The notes under the pieces are model-generated. The model worked only from the letters and a program-made list of their open reading frames with translations. It did not search any database and was not told the origin of the DNA. From Paracoccus luteus (GTDB lineage Bacteria; Pseudomonadota; Alphaproteobacteria; Rhodobacterales; Rhodobacteraceae): 64,000 nucleotides of DNA. This document shows positions 42,443 to 50,806 of this stretch, piece after piece; positions within the stretch are counted from its first letter, which is position 1; every line of letters starts with the position of its first letter. Both the position numbers and the translations under genes were made by a program. Location: positions 62,001-126,000 of the forward strand of contig NZ_SDEA01000002.1 in the NCBI RefSeq assembly GCF_004522155.1, in the 5' to 3' direction.

Positions 42443-43225
42443 TCAGATCGTGACGTTCAGCGCCCCGCCGTCCAGCGTCAGGTTCTGCCCCACGATGAAC
42501 CGCGCCTGCTGCGAACACAGGAACGCGCAGGCGGCGCCGAAATCCTCGGCCCGGCCATAGGTCCGGGTGGGGATCGTCGCCTCGCGCTGGCGGCGCGCCT
42601 GATCGGGGGAAATCCCCTGCGCCTGCGACACGCCCGCGTCCAGCGCGGTCGCGCGGTCGGTGTCGTGGATGCCCGGCAGCAGGTTGTTCACGCAGACGCC
42701 CTTGTCCGCCACCTGCCGCGACATGCCCGCGACAAAGCCGGTCAGGCCGGTGCGCGCGGTGTTCGACAGCCCCAGCTGCGCGATGGGCGACCGGACGGCG
42801 GCGCTGGTGATGTTGACGACCCGGCCCCAGCCGCGGTCCATCATGCCGGGCACCAGCGCCTGCATCAGCGCGATGGCCGACAGCATGTTGCCGTCGAAGG
42901 CGCGGATGAAATCGTCGCGGTCCCAGTCGGTCCACTGGCCGGGCGGCGGCCCGCCCGCGTTGGTCACAAGGATGTCGGCCTGCCCGCCCAGCGCGGCCAG
43001 CACCGCCGCGCGCCCGTCGGGCGTGGTGATGTCGGCGGCGACGGCCTGGACCCCGACCCCGTGGCGGTCGGCGATGTCCTGCGCCGTGCGCGTCAGGGCG
43101 TCCTCGCTGCGGGCGTTGATGACCAGATCGACGCCCTCGGCCGCCAGCGCCTCGGCGCAACCGCGCCCCAGCCCCCTGGACGCGGCGCAGACCAGCGCCC
43201 GTTTTCCCCTGATCCCCAGATCCAT
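42443..43225 (-). CDS. SDR-family protein lacking the usual Tyr and Lys
   Basis: The 260-residue product has an intact Rossmann start (GKRALVCAASRGLGRGCAEA), NAGGPPPG and the NITS serine. The catalytic Y-x-x-x-K is absent: counting 13 and 17 positions from the serine gives Ser and Arg in LGLSNTARTGL. The family seems to keep this variant (alignment is from memory). It may bind NAD(P) or use another mechanism. The start MDLGIRGKR at 43225 is preferred over the longer frame. It follows the small exported-protein genes on the same strand with a 107-bp gap and could be independent. Confidence 0.85.
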   Translation of the reverse strand: MDLGIRGKRALVCAASRGLGRGCAEALAAEGVDLVINARSEDALTRTAQDIADRHGVGVQAVAADITTPDGRAAVLAALGGQADILVTNAGGPPPGQWTDWDRDDFIRAFDGNMLSAIALMQALVPGMMDRGWGRVVNITSAAVRSPIAQLGLSNTARTGLTGFVAGMSRQVADKGVCVNNLLPGIHDTDRATALDAGVSQAQGISPDQARRQREATIPTRTYGRAEDFGAACAFLCSQQARFIVGQNLTLDGGALNVTI

Positions 43226-43331
43226 CGCCAGTTCCCCTTGCTGCGGCCCGCTGCTGCGGCTGGGCGCGAGGCAATCGCGCCCCGCCGCAAAGGTCAAGCG
43301 CGCTTGTGCCCGCCCGGCCGGGCGGCGCGGG

Positions 43332-43670
43332 TCAGAAACACAGGATCTCGGCCTCGGCCTCGGCCCGGCGCAGGTGGGCCAGGATGCCGTCCGACAGCGG
43401 CCCCTCGCGGAACATGCCGGCGCGGTCGCCGGTGGTCTGGCGCATCCGCAGCACCGTTTCGGCGCTGACATAATCGTCATAGCTCAGCACGCCCGCGATG
43501 GCGTCGATGGCGCAGGAACAGCGCTGCAGCATTTCCGGTGTCTCGCCGTTGGTGCCCATGCAGATCAGCACGTATTCCGCCCGCGCGGCGGTGGGATAGT
43601 CGTTGACGGCCTGCGCCGCGGCGGGACCGGCCAGCGCGGCCAGCGCGCCTGCAAGAACCGCGCCCCTCAT
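43332..43670 (-). CDS. Small exported protein with conserved cysteines
   Basis: The 112-residue protein begins with a clear Sec signal peptide (MRGAVLAGALAALAGPAAAQ) and then has three cysteines in a short span (YVLICMGTNG and MLQRCSCAID). I do not recognise the family. It overlaps the upstream gene by 4 bp, so the two exported proteins are made together, downstream of the sensor genes. Confidence 0.7.
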   Translation of the reverse strand: MRGAVLAGALAALAGPAAAQAVNDYPTAARAEYVLICMGTNGETPEMLQRCSCAIDAIAGVLSYDDYVSAETVLRMRQTTGDRAGMFREGPLSDGILAHLRRAEAEAEILCF

Positions 43671-44353
43671 TGCAGCGCCAGCGCGTGCAGATAGGGGGCC
43701 GGTTCCGGCGCGACGGGCGCCGCGCCGGGGACCGTCGGCTGCGCGGGGGGCGCGGCGACCGGACCGGTGGTGCGGGCGATCATCTCGCGGACCGGCTGGC
43801 TGGGGTCGGCGCCCATGCGGAACCGGATCTCCAGCGTTTCGAACCCGTGCATGCGGGCCTTGTTCGGGTCGTCGGCAAAGGGGCGCAGCACGACCTCGGG
43901 GGCGTCGGCGGTGCCGGTCACCTCGCCCCCCCGGAACACCGCGTCCTTGAGCCGGTTGCGGATGTAATCCGGGTTGCCCCCGGTCAGCGCCGCCATGTCG
44001 CGGGTCGTGCTTTCCAGGAAATACGTCACCACCGGATCCCCGCCCGAGGTGGGGAACGGCCCGATCCTGCGGCTCAGCGCGTCGGATTTCTGGTCCAGGT
44101 GCAGCACCGGCTTGCCGTCCGACGGGTCGGTCGCCTGCGACAGCGTCAGCGAGCCGTTGTCGAACCGCGCAAAGTTCGGCGCGGCGGGGCCTTGATGCGT
44201 CATCGTCCAGACCAGCGTGCGGTCGCCCAGCGCCCAAGGCCCGCGGTCGGCAAAGACCAGATCGCCCGCCTGACCGGCGCGGGCCGCGCCCGTCGCCAGC
44301 AGGCAGGCCACCACCAGCGCCGCGGCGCCGCCCCACGAAAATCGCATCCTCAT
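43667..44353 (-). CDS. Exported hypothetical protein in the sensor operon region
   Basis: The 228-residue protein has a Sec signal (ALVVACLLATGAARA) and a beta-rich body: DRTLVWTMTHQGPAAPNFAR, PVLHLDQKSDALSRRIGPFP and VVLRPFADDPNKARMHGFET. It ends in a Pro/Ala-rich tail. I do not recognise a domain. The next gene overlaps its stop codon. It could be a periplasmic protein of the pathway regulated by the FIST/kinase/LuxR genes; this rests only on position. Confidence 0.72.
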   Translation of the reverse strand: MRMRFSWGGAAALVVACLLATGAARAGQAGDLVFADRGPWALGDRTLVWTMTHQGPAAPNFARFDNGSLTLSQATDPSDGKPVLHLDQKSDALSRRIGPFPTSGGDPVVTYFLESTTRDMAALTGGNPDYIRNRLKDAVFRGGEVTGTADAPEVVLRPFADDPNKARMHGFETLEIRFRMGADPSQPVREMIARTTGPVAAPPAQPTVPGAAPVAPEPAPYLHALALQ

Positions 44354-44365
44354 CCCTTCCCCCTC

Positions 44366-44420
44366 CCCGCGCCCGAAGGGGCGCCCGTCTTGCCCGCGCC
44401 CGCAGGGGCGCCCGTCTTCG
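44366..44420. repeat. Two tandem 26-bp units in the kinase 3' flank
   Basis: CCCGCGCCCGAAGGGGCGCC followed by CGTCTTG is repeated at once with one base changed (GCAGGGG). Both units contain a GGGCGCCC palindrome. The repeat lies between the hybrid kinase gene (44508) and the exported-protein gene (44353). Confidence 0.7.
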
Positions 44421-44507
44421 TCGTCGCGGTCATGCCCGACCGGCGTCCCCCTTCCCCGCGCCCGGCGTGTCGTCCGGCCGCGGGCGGCCCGCAGGCGGGG
44501 CGCCCTG

Positions 44508-45833
44508 TCAGTCCATCACCTGCAGCAGCATGGCGCGCAGATCGTCGGGGCGCACGGGCTTTTCCATCAGCGGCACCCCCGCGGCGGCACAATTCCGCGC
44601 GATGGCGGGGTCGCGCTGCGCCGTCACCATGATCGCGGGGATGCGCTTGCCGGCCGCGGCGCGCAGGCTGTCGATGGCGGCCAGCCCCGTGTCGCCCGCG
44701 TCCAGGTCATAGTCGGCCAGGATCACGTCGGGGGGGTCGTCCTCGCCCATCGCGGCCAGCGCCTCGGCGGTGCCGCCGGTCGCGCGCGCGACCATGCCGA
44801 AGCGGTCGGCCAGCAGCATCTCGTATCCGCGGCGCATGGCGGTGTCGTTTTCCACCACCAGCGCCACGCGGGACCGCAGGCGCAGGGCGTCGTCCGGCCC
44901 CGCCGCCTGCGCCCGCGCGGCCCGGCCGTCGGCGGGCGGCAGGCCCACACGGAACACGGTGCCGCGCCCCGGCTGGCTGTCGATGGTGATCGGGTGGCCC
45001 AGCTTGGCGCAGGCGCGGCGCACGATGGACAGGCCCAGCCCCATGCCGCCCGCCCCCCCCTCGCGGCCGACCCGCTGGAACTCGTCGAAGATGCGGCCCC
45101 GGTCGGCGGCGGCGATGCCGATGCCGGTGTCGCGCACCTCGACCCAGATGCGGCCGGCGCGGCGGCGCACGCCGACCAGCACCCCGCCCGCATCGGTATA
45201 CTTGATCGCGTTCGACACCAGGTTCTGCGCGATGCGGCGCAGGAACACCGGATCGCTGTCCACCATGACCGAGGTCGGCGCAAAACTCAGGCGCAGGCCC
45301 TTGGCCTCGGCCATCGGGGCGTATTCCACGGCCAGACGGCGGAACAGCGCGTCCAGATCGACGGGCTTGCGCTGGAACTCGATGCGCTGGCTGTCCAGCC
45401 GGCTGATGTCCAGCACGGCGTGCATCAGCTCTTCGACCGATTCGAAGGCGCCGGCCAGCCGGGTGGTCAGTTCCTGCTGGACCGGGTCCAGCGGGGTGTC
45501 GGTCAGCGCCGACAGAAACAGCCGCGCGGCCGACAGCGGCTGCAGCAGATCGTGGCTGGCGGCGCGCAGAAAGCGGGTCTTGGACCGGTTCGCCTCTTCG
45601 GCGGCGGCGCGGGCCACGGCCAGGTCGCGGTTCTTTTCCGACAGATCGGCCAGCGCCCGTTCCAGGTCGCGGGTCCGGGCCAGCGCCTCGCGTTCCAGGG
45701 CCAGCGCGGCTTGGAACATCGACCAGGCCGAGCCGCGCGATTCCTCAAGCCGGTCGACGCGGTCGATCAGCACCTGGGTGATGCGCCCCAGTTTTTCGGC
45801 CCGCCGCGCCGGGCTGTCGTCAGTGCGCAGCAT
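44508..45833 (-). CDS. Soluble hybrid histidine kinase (NahK-like)
   Basis: The 441-residue kinase has no membrane segment. The N-terminus is a coiled coil (ARTRDLERALADLSEKNRDL), then a HisKA domain with the phospho-accepting histidine near residue 94 (LRAASHDLLQPLSAARLF). A HATPase follows with N-box (NLVSNAIKYTDAGG), DTGIGI and GMGLGLSIV. A C-terminal receiver domain has its Asp in VILADYDLDAGDTG near 373. This architecture is that of kinases paired with FIST sensors, such as NahK with NosP. It overlaps the FIST gene by 14 bp. Signals are probably passed on to the LuxR regulator of the same operon. Confidence 0.88.
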   Translation of the reverse strand: MLRTDDSPARRAEKLGRITQVLIDRVDRLEESRGSAWSMFQAALALEREALARTRDLERALADLSEKNRDLAVARAAAEEANRSKTRFLRAASHDLLQPLSAARLFLSALTDTPLDPVQQELTTRLAGAFESVEELMHAVLDISRLDSQRIEFQRKPVDLDALFRRLAVEYAPMAEAKGLRLSFAPTSVMVDSDPVFLRRIAQNLVSNAIKYTDAGGVLVGVRRRAGRIWVEVRDTGIGIAAADRGRIFDEFQRVGREGGAGGMGLGLSIVRRACAKLGHPITIDSQPGRGTVFRVGLPPADGRAARAQAAGPDDALRLRSRVALVVENDTAMRRGYEMLLADRFGMVARATGGTAEALAAMGEDDPPDVILADYDLDAGDTGLAAIDSLRAAAGKRIPAIMVTAQRDPAIARNCAAAGVPLMEKPVRPDDLRAMLLQVMD

Positions 45834-47019
45834 CGCCGTCCGCCCTTGGCATCAGCGCCAGCCCGACGAAGGTCTGGTTCACGTGCATCCCCGCGTGCTG
45901 TTCGCCATAGGTGTTGAACCCCGCCACGCGATAGCGCGCGAACAGGCTGCCCATGCGCCCGGCCATCCCGGCGCGTTCCACCGCCAGCCGGCGCAGGATG
46001 CAGTCGAACCCCAGCACCATCAGCGGCGGCTGCGGCAGGCTGTCCAGCGCCGCGCCAAAGCCCTGGGTCACATCCTCGGCCCGGCCCAGCGTCAGCACCG
46101 TGCCGGTGTCGATCGAGGACATCAGCTTCAGCCCGCGGCCCGCCGTCGCCTCGCTGATCGCGCGGACATGGTGACGCCGCCCCATCCGCAGCAGCAGCGG
46201 GTGCGAGGCGAAGTCGGCCGGTTCCATCGCCGCCGGGTCCAGCCCCGCCAGCCGCGCGTATTCGTCGGCGGCGGGTTCGGCGTTCAGTTCCAGGATCGTG
46301 CCGCTGTGGGGGTCGGCTGCGGTGACGACGGCGCGGTCCTCGGTCGGGCTGAAATGGGCAAAGCTGACCTCGGCCACCGCCAGCGCGGTTTCGACCAGCA
46401 CAAAGACCGCGGCCCCCGGCACCGGGCGGCCGTCCAGGATCTGCGTCGTGGCGCCGAAATCCAGCCCGTCGCCCGCCGATCCCCCCACGATGGGCACGTC
46501 CGGCAGCGCCGCATCCAGCGCCGCCGCCAGCACGTCCTCGTGCCCGGACCGGCCGTCGGCCAGCAGGATGCCGAACACCGCGCGCCGCGGATCGGGCACG
46601 AAATCGGCATGCAGCGTGCGCAGCGCGGCCAGCCACGCCGACACCGGGATGTCGCCCTGGTCGCGCAGCGCCACGGCACCGGCGCGGAAGGTCGCGCGCG
46701 GAAAGCCGATCCCCAGCACCGTGCCGCGCTGATAGCCGTCGCGCCCGATCTCGCCGGCGGACGAACAGCCGGCCAGCGTCACGCCGGGCAGCAAGCGGTG
46801 CAGCCGCTCGGCCATCGGCGCCAGCGCGTCCCGGGGCGAGCCGAACAGCAGCACCAGCGCCGGGTCGCAGGCGACCAGCCCCGCATGCAGCGCCTGCGCG
46901 CCGTGGGGATCGTCCGACCGCACCGTCACCGACACCGGCCCCGCGTCGGCCCGCGCGGCCAAGCCCGCGTCGCAGCCCGCGTCGCCGCCCCTGCCCGCGG
47001 GATCAGCGGCCCGTGTCAC
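45820..47019 (-). CDS. FIST-domain sensor protein (NosP-like)
   Basis: The 399-residue protein has the N-terminal FIST domain (VLLFGSPRDALAPMAERLHR, LPGVTLAGCSSAGEIGRDG, PIVGGSAGDGLDFGATTQI) and the FIST_C part (LLLRMGRRHHVRAI to FNTYGEQHAGMHVNQTFVGL). FIST proteins sense small molecules; NosP binds haem and nitric oxide and controls a cotranscribed kinase. The histidines in RRHHVRAI are candidates for ligand contact. It starts with GTG overlapping the response-regulator stop (GTGA) and its 3' end overlaps the kinase gene. The ligand here is unknown. Confidence 0.88.
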   Translation of the reverse strand: MTRAADPAGRGGDAGCDAGLAARADAGPVSVTVRSDDPHGAQALHAGLVACDPALVLLFGSPRDALAPMAERLHRLLPGVTLAGCSSAGEIGRDGYQRGTVLGIGFPRATFRAGAVALRDQGDIPVSAWLAALRTLHADFVPDPRRAVFGILLADGRSGHEDVLAAALDAALPDVPIVGGSAGDGLDFGATTQILDGRPVPGAAVFVLVETALAVAEVSFAHFSPTEDRAVVTAADPHSGTILELNAEPAADEYARLAGLDPAAMEPADFASHPLLLRMGRRHHVRAISEATAGRGLKLMSSIDTGTVLTLGRAEDVTQGFGAALDSLPQPPLMVLGFDCILRRLAVERAGMAGRMGSLFARYRVAGFNTYGEQHAGMHVNQTFVGLALMPRADGDAAH

Positions 47020-47780
47020 ACCGCCTCGAACAGCCGGGCGCTGTTGGCCAGCAGCACCGCCTGGGTGCGGCGGCGGGCGTTGATCTTGGACATGATGGCG
47101 GTGATGTGGGTCTTGACCGTCGCCTCGGCGATCGACAGCTCATAGCTGATTTCCTTGTTCGCCTTGCCCTGGCAGATCAGCCGCAGGATCTTCATCTGCT
47201 GGGGCGTCAGCGTGGCAAAGCGGCGGGCCAGTTCGGCGCGGGCCTGATCCTCGTCGCCCGCCGCGTCCGGCTCATAGCTTTCGGGGGTGACGCGCTCGCC
47301 CTCCCACATGCGGCGCAGGCTGTCGACCAGCGCCTCGCGGCCCAGGGACTTGCTGATGTATCCCTGCGCCCCCGCCGCCATCGCGGCCGAGATCATGGCG
47401 TTTTCCAGATCGGCGGAAATCATCGTGATCGGCACGTCGGGCAGCTGCCGGCGCAGGGTCACGATGCCCTCGGCCCCGCGCGCGTCGGGCAGGTTCAGGT
47501 CCAGGATCACCGCGTCGGGCGCGCCCTGGCTGCGGATCTGTTCGACGGCGGCGGCCAGGCTGCGCGCGGTGCGCACGGTCTTGCGGCCGAAGCTGATCTT
47601 GAGCGTCAGCGCCAGCGCGTCGCACATCAGCGGGTGGTCGTCCACGATCAGGATGTCCTTGACCCGGTCGGCCGACAGGCGCGGCGCGGCGCGGTCGGGG
47701 GTGGACGCGTGATCGCCCGTCACGGATGCGCGTTCGGCACCGTCGCCCGCGCGCGGGTCGTGCGTGGCACGTGTGGTCAT
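47016..47780 (-). CDS. LuxR-family response regulator
   Basis: The 254-residue regulator has an N-terminal linker and then a receiver domain (ILIVDDHPLMCDALALTL) with the phospho-acceptor Asp in VILDLNLPDARG near residue 93 and the Lys in ISKSLG. The LuxR/NarL helix-turn-helix follows (LTPQQMKILRLICQGKANKE, then TVKTHITAIMSKI). It leads an operon with the FIST sensor and hybrid kinase, so it is the likely output. Its start is 181 bp from the divergent ABC importer gene, an obvious candidate target. The overall arrangement recalls methanol/formaldehyde regulators of Paracoccus (FlhSR); only a suggestion. Confidence 0.9.
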   Translation of the reverse strand: MTTRATHDPRAGDGAERASVTGDHASTPDRAAPRLSADRVKDILIVDDHPLMCDALALTLKISFGRKTVRTARSLAAAVEQIRSQGAPDAVILDLNLPDARGAEGIVTLRRQLPDVPITMISADLENAMISAAMAAGAQGYISKSLGREALVDSLRRMWEGERVTPESYEPDAAGDEDQARAELARRFATLTPQQMKILRLICQGKANKEISYELSIAEATVKTHITAIMSKINARRRTQAVLLANSARLFEAV

Positions 47781-47960
47781 GTCGTCCTCCTCGCCAAGTG
47801 GCGTCCGCTTGCCGCGCTGCCTCCTCGCGCGGGCAGTCTAGGCGCGCGGCGGTCCCGCGCAAGACCCTAGGCCTTCGGCGCCCGCGCTGCGGCGAATGTC
47901 GCATTGAACGGCGGGGCGCCGCGTGCCAGCGTGCCGGGGGTTTTTCCAAGGACATCCGCC

Positions 47961-48929
47961 ATGACCCTGTTCCGCCGCCTTGCCGCCGCCGCCGCGCTGG
48001 CCCTGACCGCCACCGCCGCCAGCGCGCAGGCCCCCGTCATCACCGTTGGCACGCTGGAAAACGGCACCGTCTCGTGGGAGCTGGCGACGATCAAGGCGCG
48101 CGGGCTGGACGCGGTCAACGGGTTTCAGCTGGAGATGCTGCCGCTGGCCGGCAATCCTGCGACGCAGGTGGCGATGCAGGGCGGCGAGGTGGACACGATC
48201 GTGTCGGACCTGCTGTGGGTCGCGCAGCAGCGCGCGCAGGGGGCGGATTTCACCTTCCTGCCCTATTCGACGGCGGTCGGCGGCGTGATGGTCAGGGCCG
48301 ACAGCCCGGTGCGGACGCTGGCCGACCTGAAGGGCAAGCGCATCGGCATCGCCGGGGGTCCGGTGGACAAAAGCTGGCTGATCCTGCGCGCCTGGTCGCG
48401 CCAGCAGGGCGGCGAGGATATCGGCGCCGTCACCGAACAGGTCTTTGGCGCACCCCCGCTGATCATGGCGGCCGCCGAGTCGGGCGAGGTCGATGCGGCC
48501 ATCAACTTCTGGCATTTCCAGGCCAAGATGGCCGCCGCGGGGATGCGCGAGATCGTCAGCGTCAACGACGCCGCCCGCGACCTGGGGCTGGACCCGGCGA
48601 CGCCGCTGCTGGGATACGTGCTGCGCGACGCGTGGATCGCGGAAAAGCCTGCGCTGGCGCAGGGGCTGGCCCGCGCCTCGGCCGAGGCCAAGGCGGTGCT
48701 GGCGACCGATGACGCCGCGTGGGACGCGCTGCGCCCGATCATGAACGCCGCCGACGACGCCGAGTTCGCGGCCCTGCGCGACGGCTGGCGCGCGGGCATC
48801 CCGCAGTCGCAGCAGGTGGACGCGGCGGCGGCGCAGAAGATGTTCGCGGTCATGGCCGAACTGGGCGGGGACGAGCTGACCGGCGGGCTGACCGAACTGC
48901 CCGCCGGGCTGTTCTGGTCGGGTGAGTAG
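47961..48929 (+). CDS. ABC importer substrate-binding protein, NitT/TauT type
   Basis: The 322-residue protein has a Sec signal (MTLFRRLAAAAALALTATAA) and the periplasmic NMT1/SsuA-like fold: VITVGTLENGTVSWELATIK, EVDTIVSDLLWVAQQRAQGA, LADLKGKRIGIAGGPVDKSW. The last is the ligand-domain motif of taurine/nitrate/sulfonate and thiamine-precursor binding proteins. CAAGGACAT lies upstream of the ATG at 47961. Its stop overlaps the permease start. The substrate cannot be deduced. It is divergent from the LuxR/FIST/kinase operon. Confidence 0.9.
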   Translation: MTLFRRLAAAAALALTATAASAQAPVITVGTLENGTVSWELATIKARGLDAVNGFQLEMLPLAGNPATQVAMQGGEVDTIVSDLLWVAQQRAQGADFTFLPYSTAVGGVMVRADSPVRTLADLKGKRIGIAGGPVDKSWLILRAWSRQQGGEDIGAVTEQVFGAPPLIMAAAESGEVDAAINFWHFQAKMAAAGMREIVSVNDAARDLGLDPATPLLGYVLRDAWIAEKPALAQGLARASAEAKAVLATDDAAWDALRPIMNAADDAEFAALRDGWRAGIPQSQQVDAAAAQKMFAVMAELGGDELTGGLTELPAGLFWSGE

Positions 48930-49773
48930 CCCGCGCCCGTCCGAGCTAGGGCCGGATCTGGCGTCCACCCCGCCCAGCGACGTGCCGGCCGCCACCTCGG
49001 CGCAGCCCCGCCGCGCGCGCCTGCCGGGGCTGGTGCCCGGCGTCGCGTCGCTGGTCGCGCTGCTGGCGCTGTGGGCGGTGGCGGCGGCGCTGACCGGCAA
49101 CCCCCAGCGCCTGCCCGGCCCGATGGCGGTGGCGCAAAAGCTGGCCGCGCTGGCCGCCAGCGGCGAGCTGTGGTTTCACGCCGGCATGACGCTGCTGCGC
49201 GTGGCGCTGGCCTTTGTCGCGGCGATGATCCTGGGCGGCGCGCTGGGGCTGGCGATGGGCCGGTCGCGGCGGCTGGACCGCTGGCTGGACCCGACGCTGG
49301 TCATCCTGCTGAACATCCCGGCGCTGGTCATCATCGTGCTGGCCTATATCTGGATCGGCCTGAACGAGACGGCGGCGATCCTGGCCGTGGCGCTGAACAA
49401 GATCCCCGTCGTCGCCGTCATGCTGCGCGAGGGGACGCGCGCCCTGCGCCCCGACCTGGACGACATGGCCGGCGTCTTCGGCATGTCCGGCCCCGCGCGG
49501 CTGCGCCATGTCGTGCTGCCCCAGCTTGCCCCGCATATCGCCGCCGCCGCCCGCACCGGCATCGCGCTGATCTGGAAGATCGTGCTGGTGGTCGAGTTCC
49601 TGGGCCGGTCGAACGGCGTGGGCTTCAAGATCCACCTGCTGTTTTCCAGCTTCGACGTGGCGGGGGTGCTGGCGTGGTCGCTGGCCTTTGTCGCGGTGAT
49701 GCTGGCGATCGACCTGGCCGTGCTGCGACCGTGGGAAGCGCGCGCCAACCGCTGGAGGCAGGATGCGCCTTGA
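48922..49773 (+). CDS. ABC importer permease, NitT/TauT type
   Basis: The 283-residue membrane protein starts with GTG inside the binding-protein stop region. After a Pro/Ala-rich cytosolic tail it has about six helices (GVASLVALLALWAVAAAL, VALAFVAAMILGGALGLAMG, VILLNIPALVIIVLAYIWIG and others). The EAA loop (DDMAGVFGMSGPARLRHVVL) contacts the ATPase. Overlap of 11 bp with the ATPase gene completes a three-gene importer operon. Confidence 0.92.
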   Translation: MSSPRPSELGPDLASTPPSDVPAATSAQPRRARLPGLVPGVASLVALLALWAVAAALTGNPQRLPGPMAVAQKLAALAASGELWFHAGMTLLRVALAFVAAMILGGALGLAMGRSRRLDRWLDPTLVILLNIPALVIIVLAYIWIGLNETAAILAVALNKIPVVAVMLREGTRALRPDLDDMAGVFGMSGPARLRHVVLPQLAPHIAAAARTGIALIWKIVLVVEFLGRSNGVGFKIHLLFSSFDVAGVLAWSLAFVAVMLAIDLAVLRPWEARANRWRQDAP

Positions 49774-50347
49774 CCTGAAGGCCAAGTCCTTTGCGGGACG
49801 CCCCGTGCTGGGCGCATTGTCGCTGCAGGTCGCGCGCGGCCAGCGGATCGCGATCCTCGGGCCGTCCGGCATCGGGAAATCGACGCTGCTGCGGATCGTG
49901 GCGGGGCTGGACCGTGACTTTGACGGCAGCCGGTCGGTGCCGGAACGGCTGTCGGCGGTGTTTCAGGAACCGACGCTGCTGCCGTGGCGGCGGGCGCTGG
50001 CGAATGTCACCATCCCGACCGGGGCGGACCGCGCGGCGGCGCTGGCGCTGATGGATCAGGTCGGGCTTTCCGGCAAGCACCGGCATTTCCCGCGCCAGCT
50101 GTCGCTGGGGCAGCAGCGGCGGCTGTCGCTGGCGCGCGCCTTTGCCGCGCGGCCGGACCTTTTGCTGATGGACGAGCCCTTCGCCTCGCTGGACGCGGAC
50201 ACGGCGGGGCGGATGCTGGACCTGACGGCGGCCCTGCTGGACGCCAGCGGCGCGGGGCTGGTGCTGGTCACCCACGACCCGTCCGAGGCGGCGCGGCTGG
50301 GCGCGCAGGCGCTGACCCTGTCGGGCGCGCCCGCGCGGCTGGTCTGA
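49763..50347 (+). CDS. ABC importer ATPase, NitT/TauT type (short form)
   Basis: The 194-residue ATPase is shorter than usual (about 240-260), ending shortly after the H-loop. It has Walker A (ILGPSGIGKSTLLR), Q-loop (VFQEPTLLPWRR), a signature reading LSLGQQRRLSLARAF, Walker B (LLLMDEPFASLD) and the H-loop (LVLVTHDPSEAA). The signature's second position (LSLGQ instead of LSGGQ) is a common variant. It belongs to the operon with the two preceding genes. Confidence 0.9.
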   Translation: MRLDLKAKSFAGRPVLGALSLQVARGQRIAILGPSGIGKSTLLRIVAGLDRDFDGSRSVPERLSAVFQEPTLLPWRRALANVTIPTGADRAAALALMDQVGLSGKHRHFPRQLSLGQQRRLSLARAFAARPDLLLMDEPFASLDADTAGRMLDLTAALLDASGAGLVLVTHDPSEAARLGAQALTLSGAPARLV

Positions 50348-50427
50348 CCCACGGGGTTCAACCAGCGCGGCTTGGCCGCCGGGGCCTGACCGGCGGCCTG
50401 ACCAAGGCGGCCTGACCGCCGGCCCGA

Positions 50428-50706
50428 TCACCAGTGCCAGCCGCTCAGCGTGCTGTCGGGGCGGCCGTGGCTGATGAACGTGCGGCCGCCGTTCTCGAAC
50501 CGGGCCAGCGGCAGCGCGCCGTCGACGCCCACGTCGCGGCGCAGCGATTCGGGGATCTCGGACAGGGCGCGCCGGGTGGCGGCGCGGTCCGACCGGGCCG
50601 CCCACCAGCGGCGCAGGGTGGGCGCGAGCAAAGCGGGCGCGGGCAGGTCGGGGGCGGTGTGTGCGGCCGCAGGGTGGGCGGGAACGGTGACGGACAGGCA
50701 GGTCAT
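50428..50706 (-). CDS. DUF1127-like small basic protein
   Basis: The 92-residue product has the arginine-rich helical core of DUF1127 proteins: RRWWAARSDRAATRRALSEI then PESLRRDVGVD. Proteins of this family are small, stress-related and RNA-binding in Rhodobacteraceae. A signal-like alanine-rich lead precedes it. The start at 50706 has GAAAGGAT upstream. It is divergent from the LysR gene, a recurrent arrangement. Confidence 0.75.
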   Translation of the reverse strand: MTCLSVTVPAHPAAAHTAPDLPAPALLAPTLRRWWAARSDRAATRRALSEIPESLRRDVGVDGALPLARFENGGRTFISHGRPDSTLSGWHW

Positions 50707-50806
50707 GGCGTATCCTTTCAAGGCTGGCTTGCGTGTTGGGATCAACATGCTAGCGTTTGCGCCGTCACACCAACCAATCCTCGGCACGCCCGGATAAGGA
50801 CCGCTT

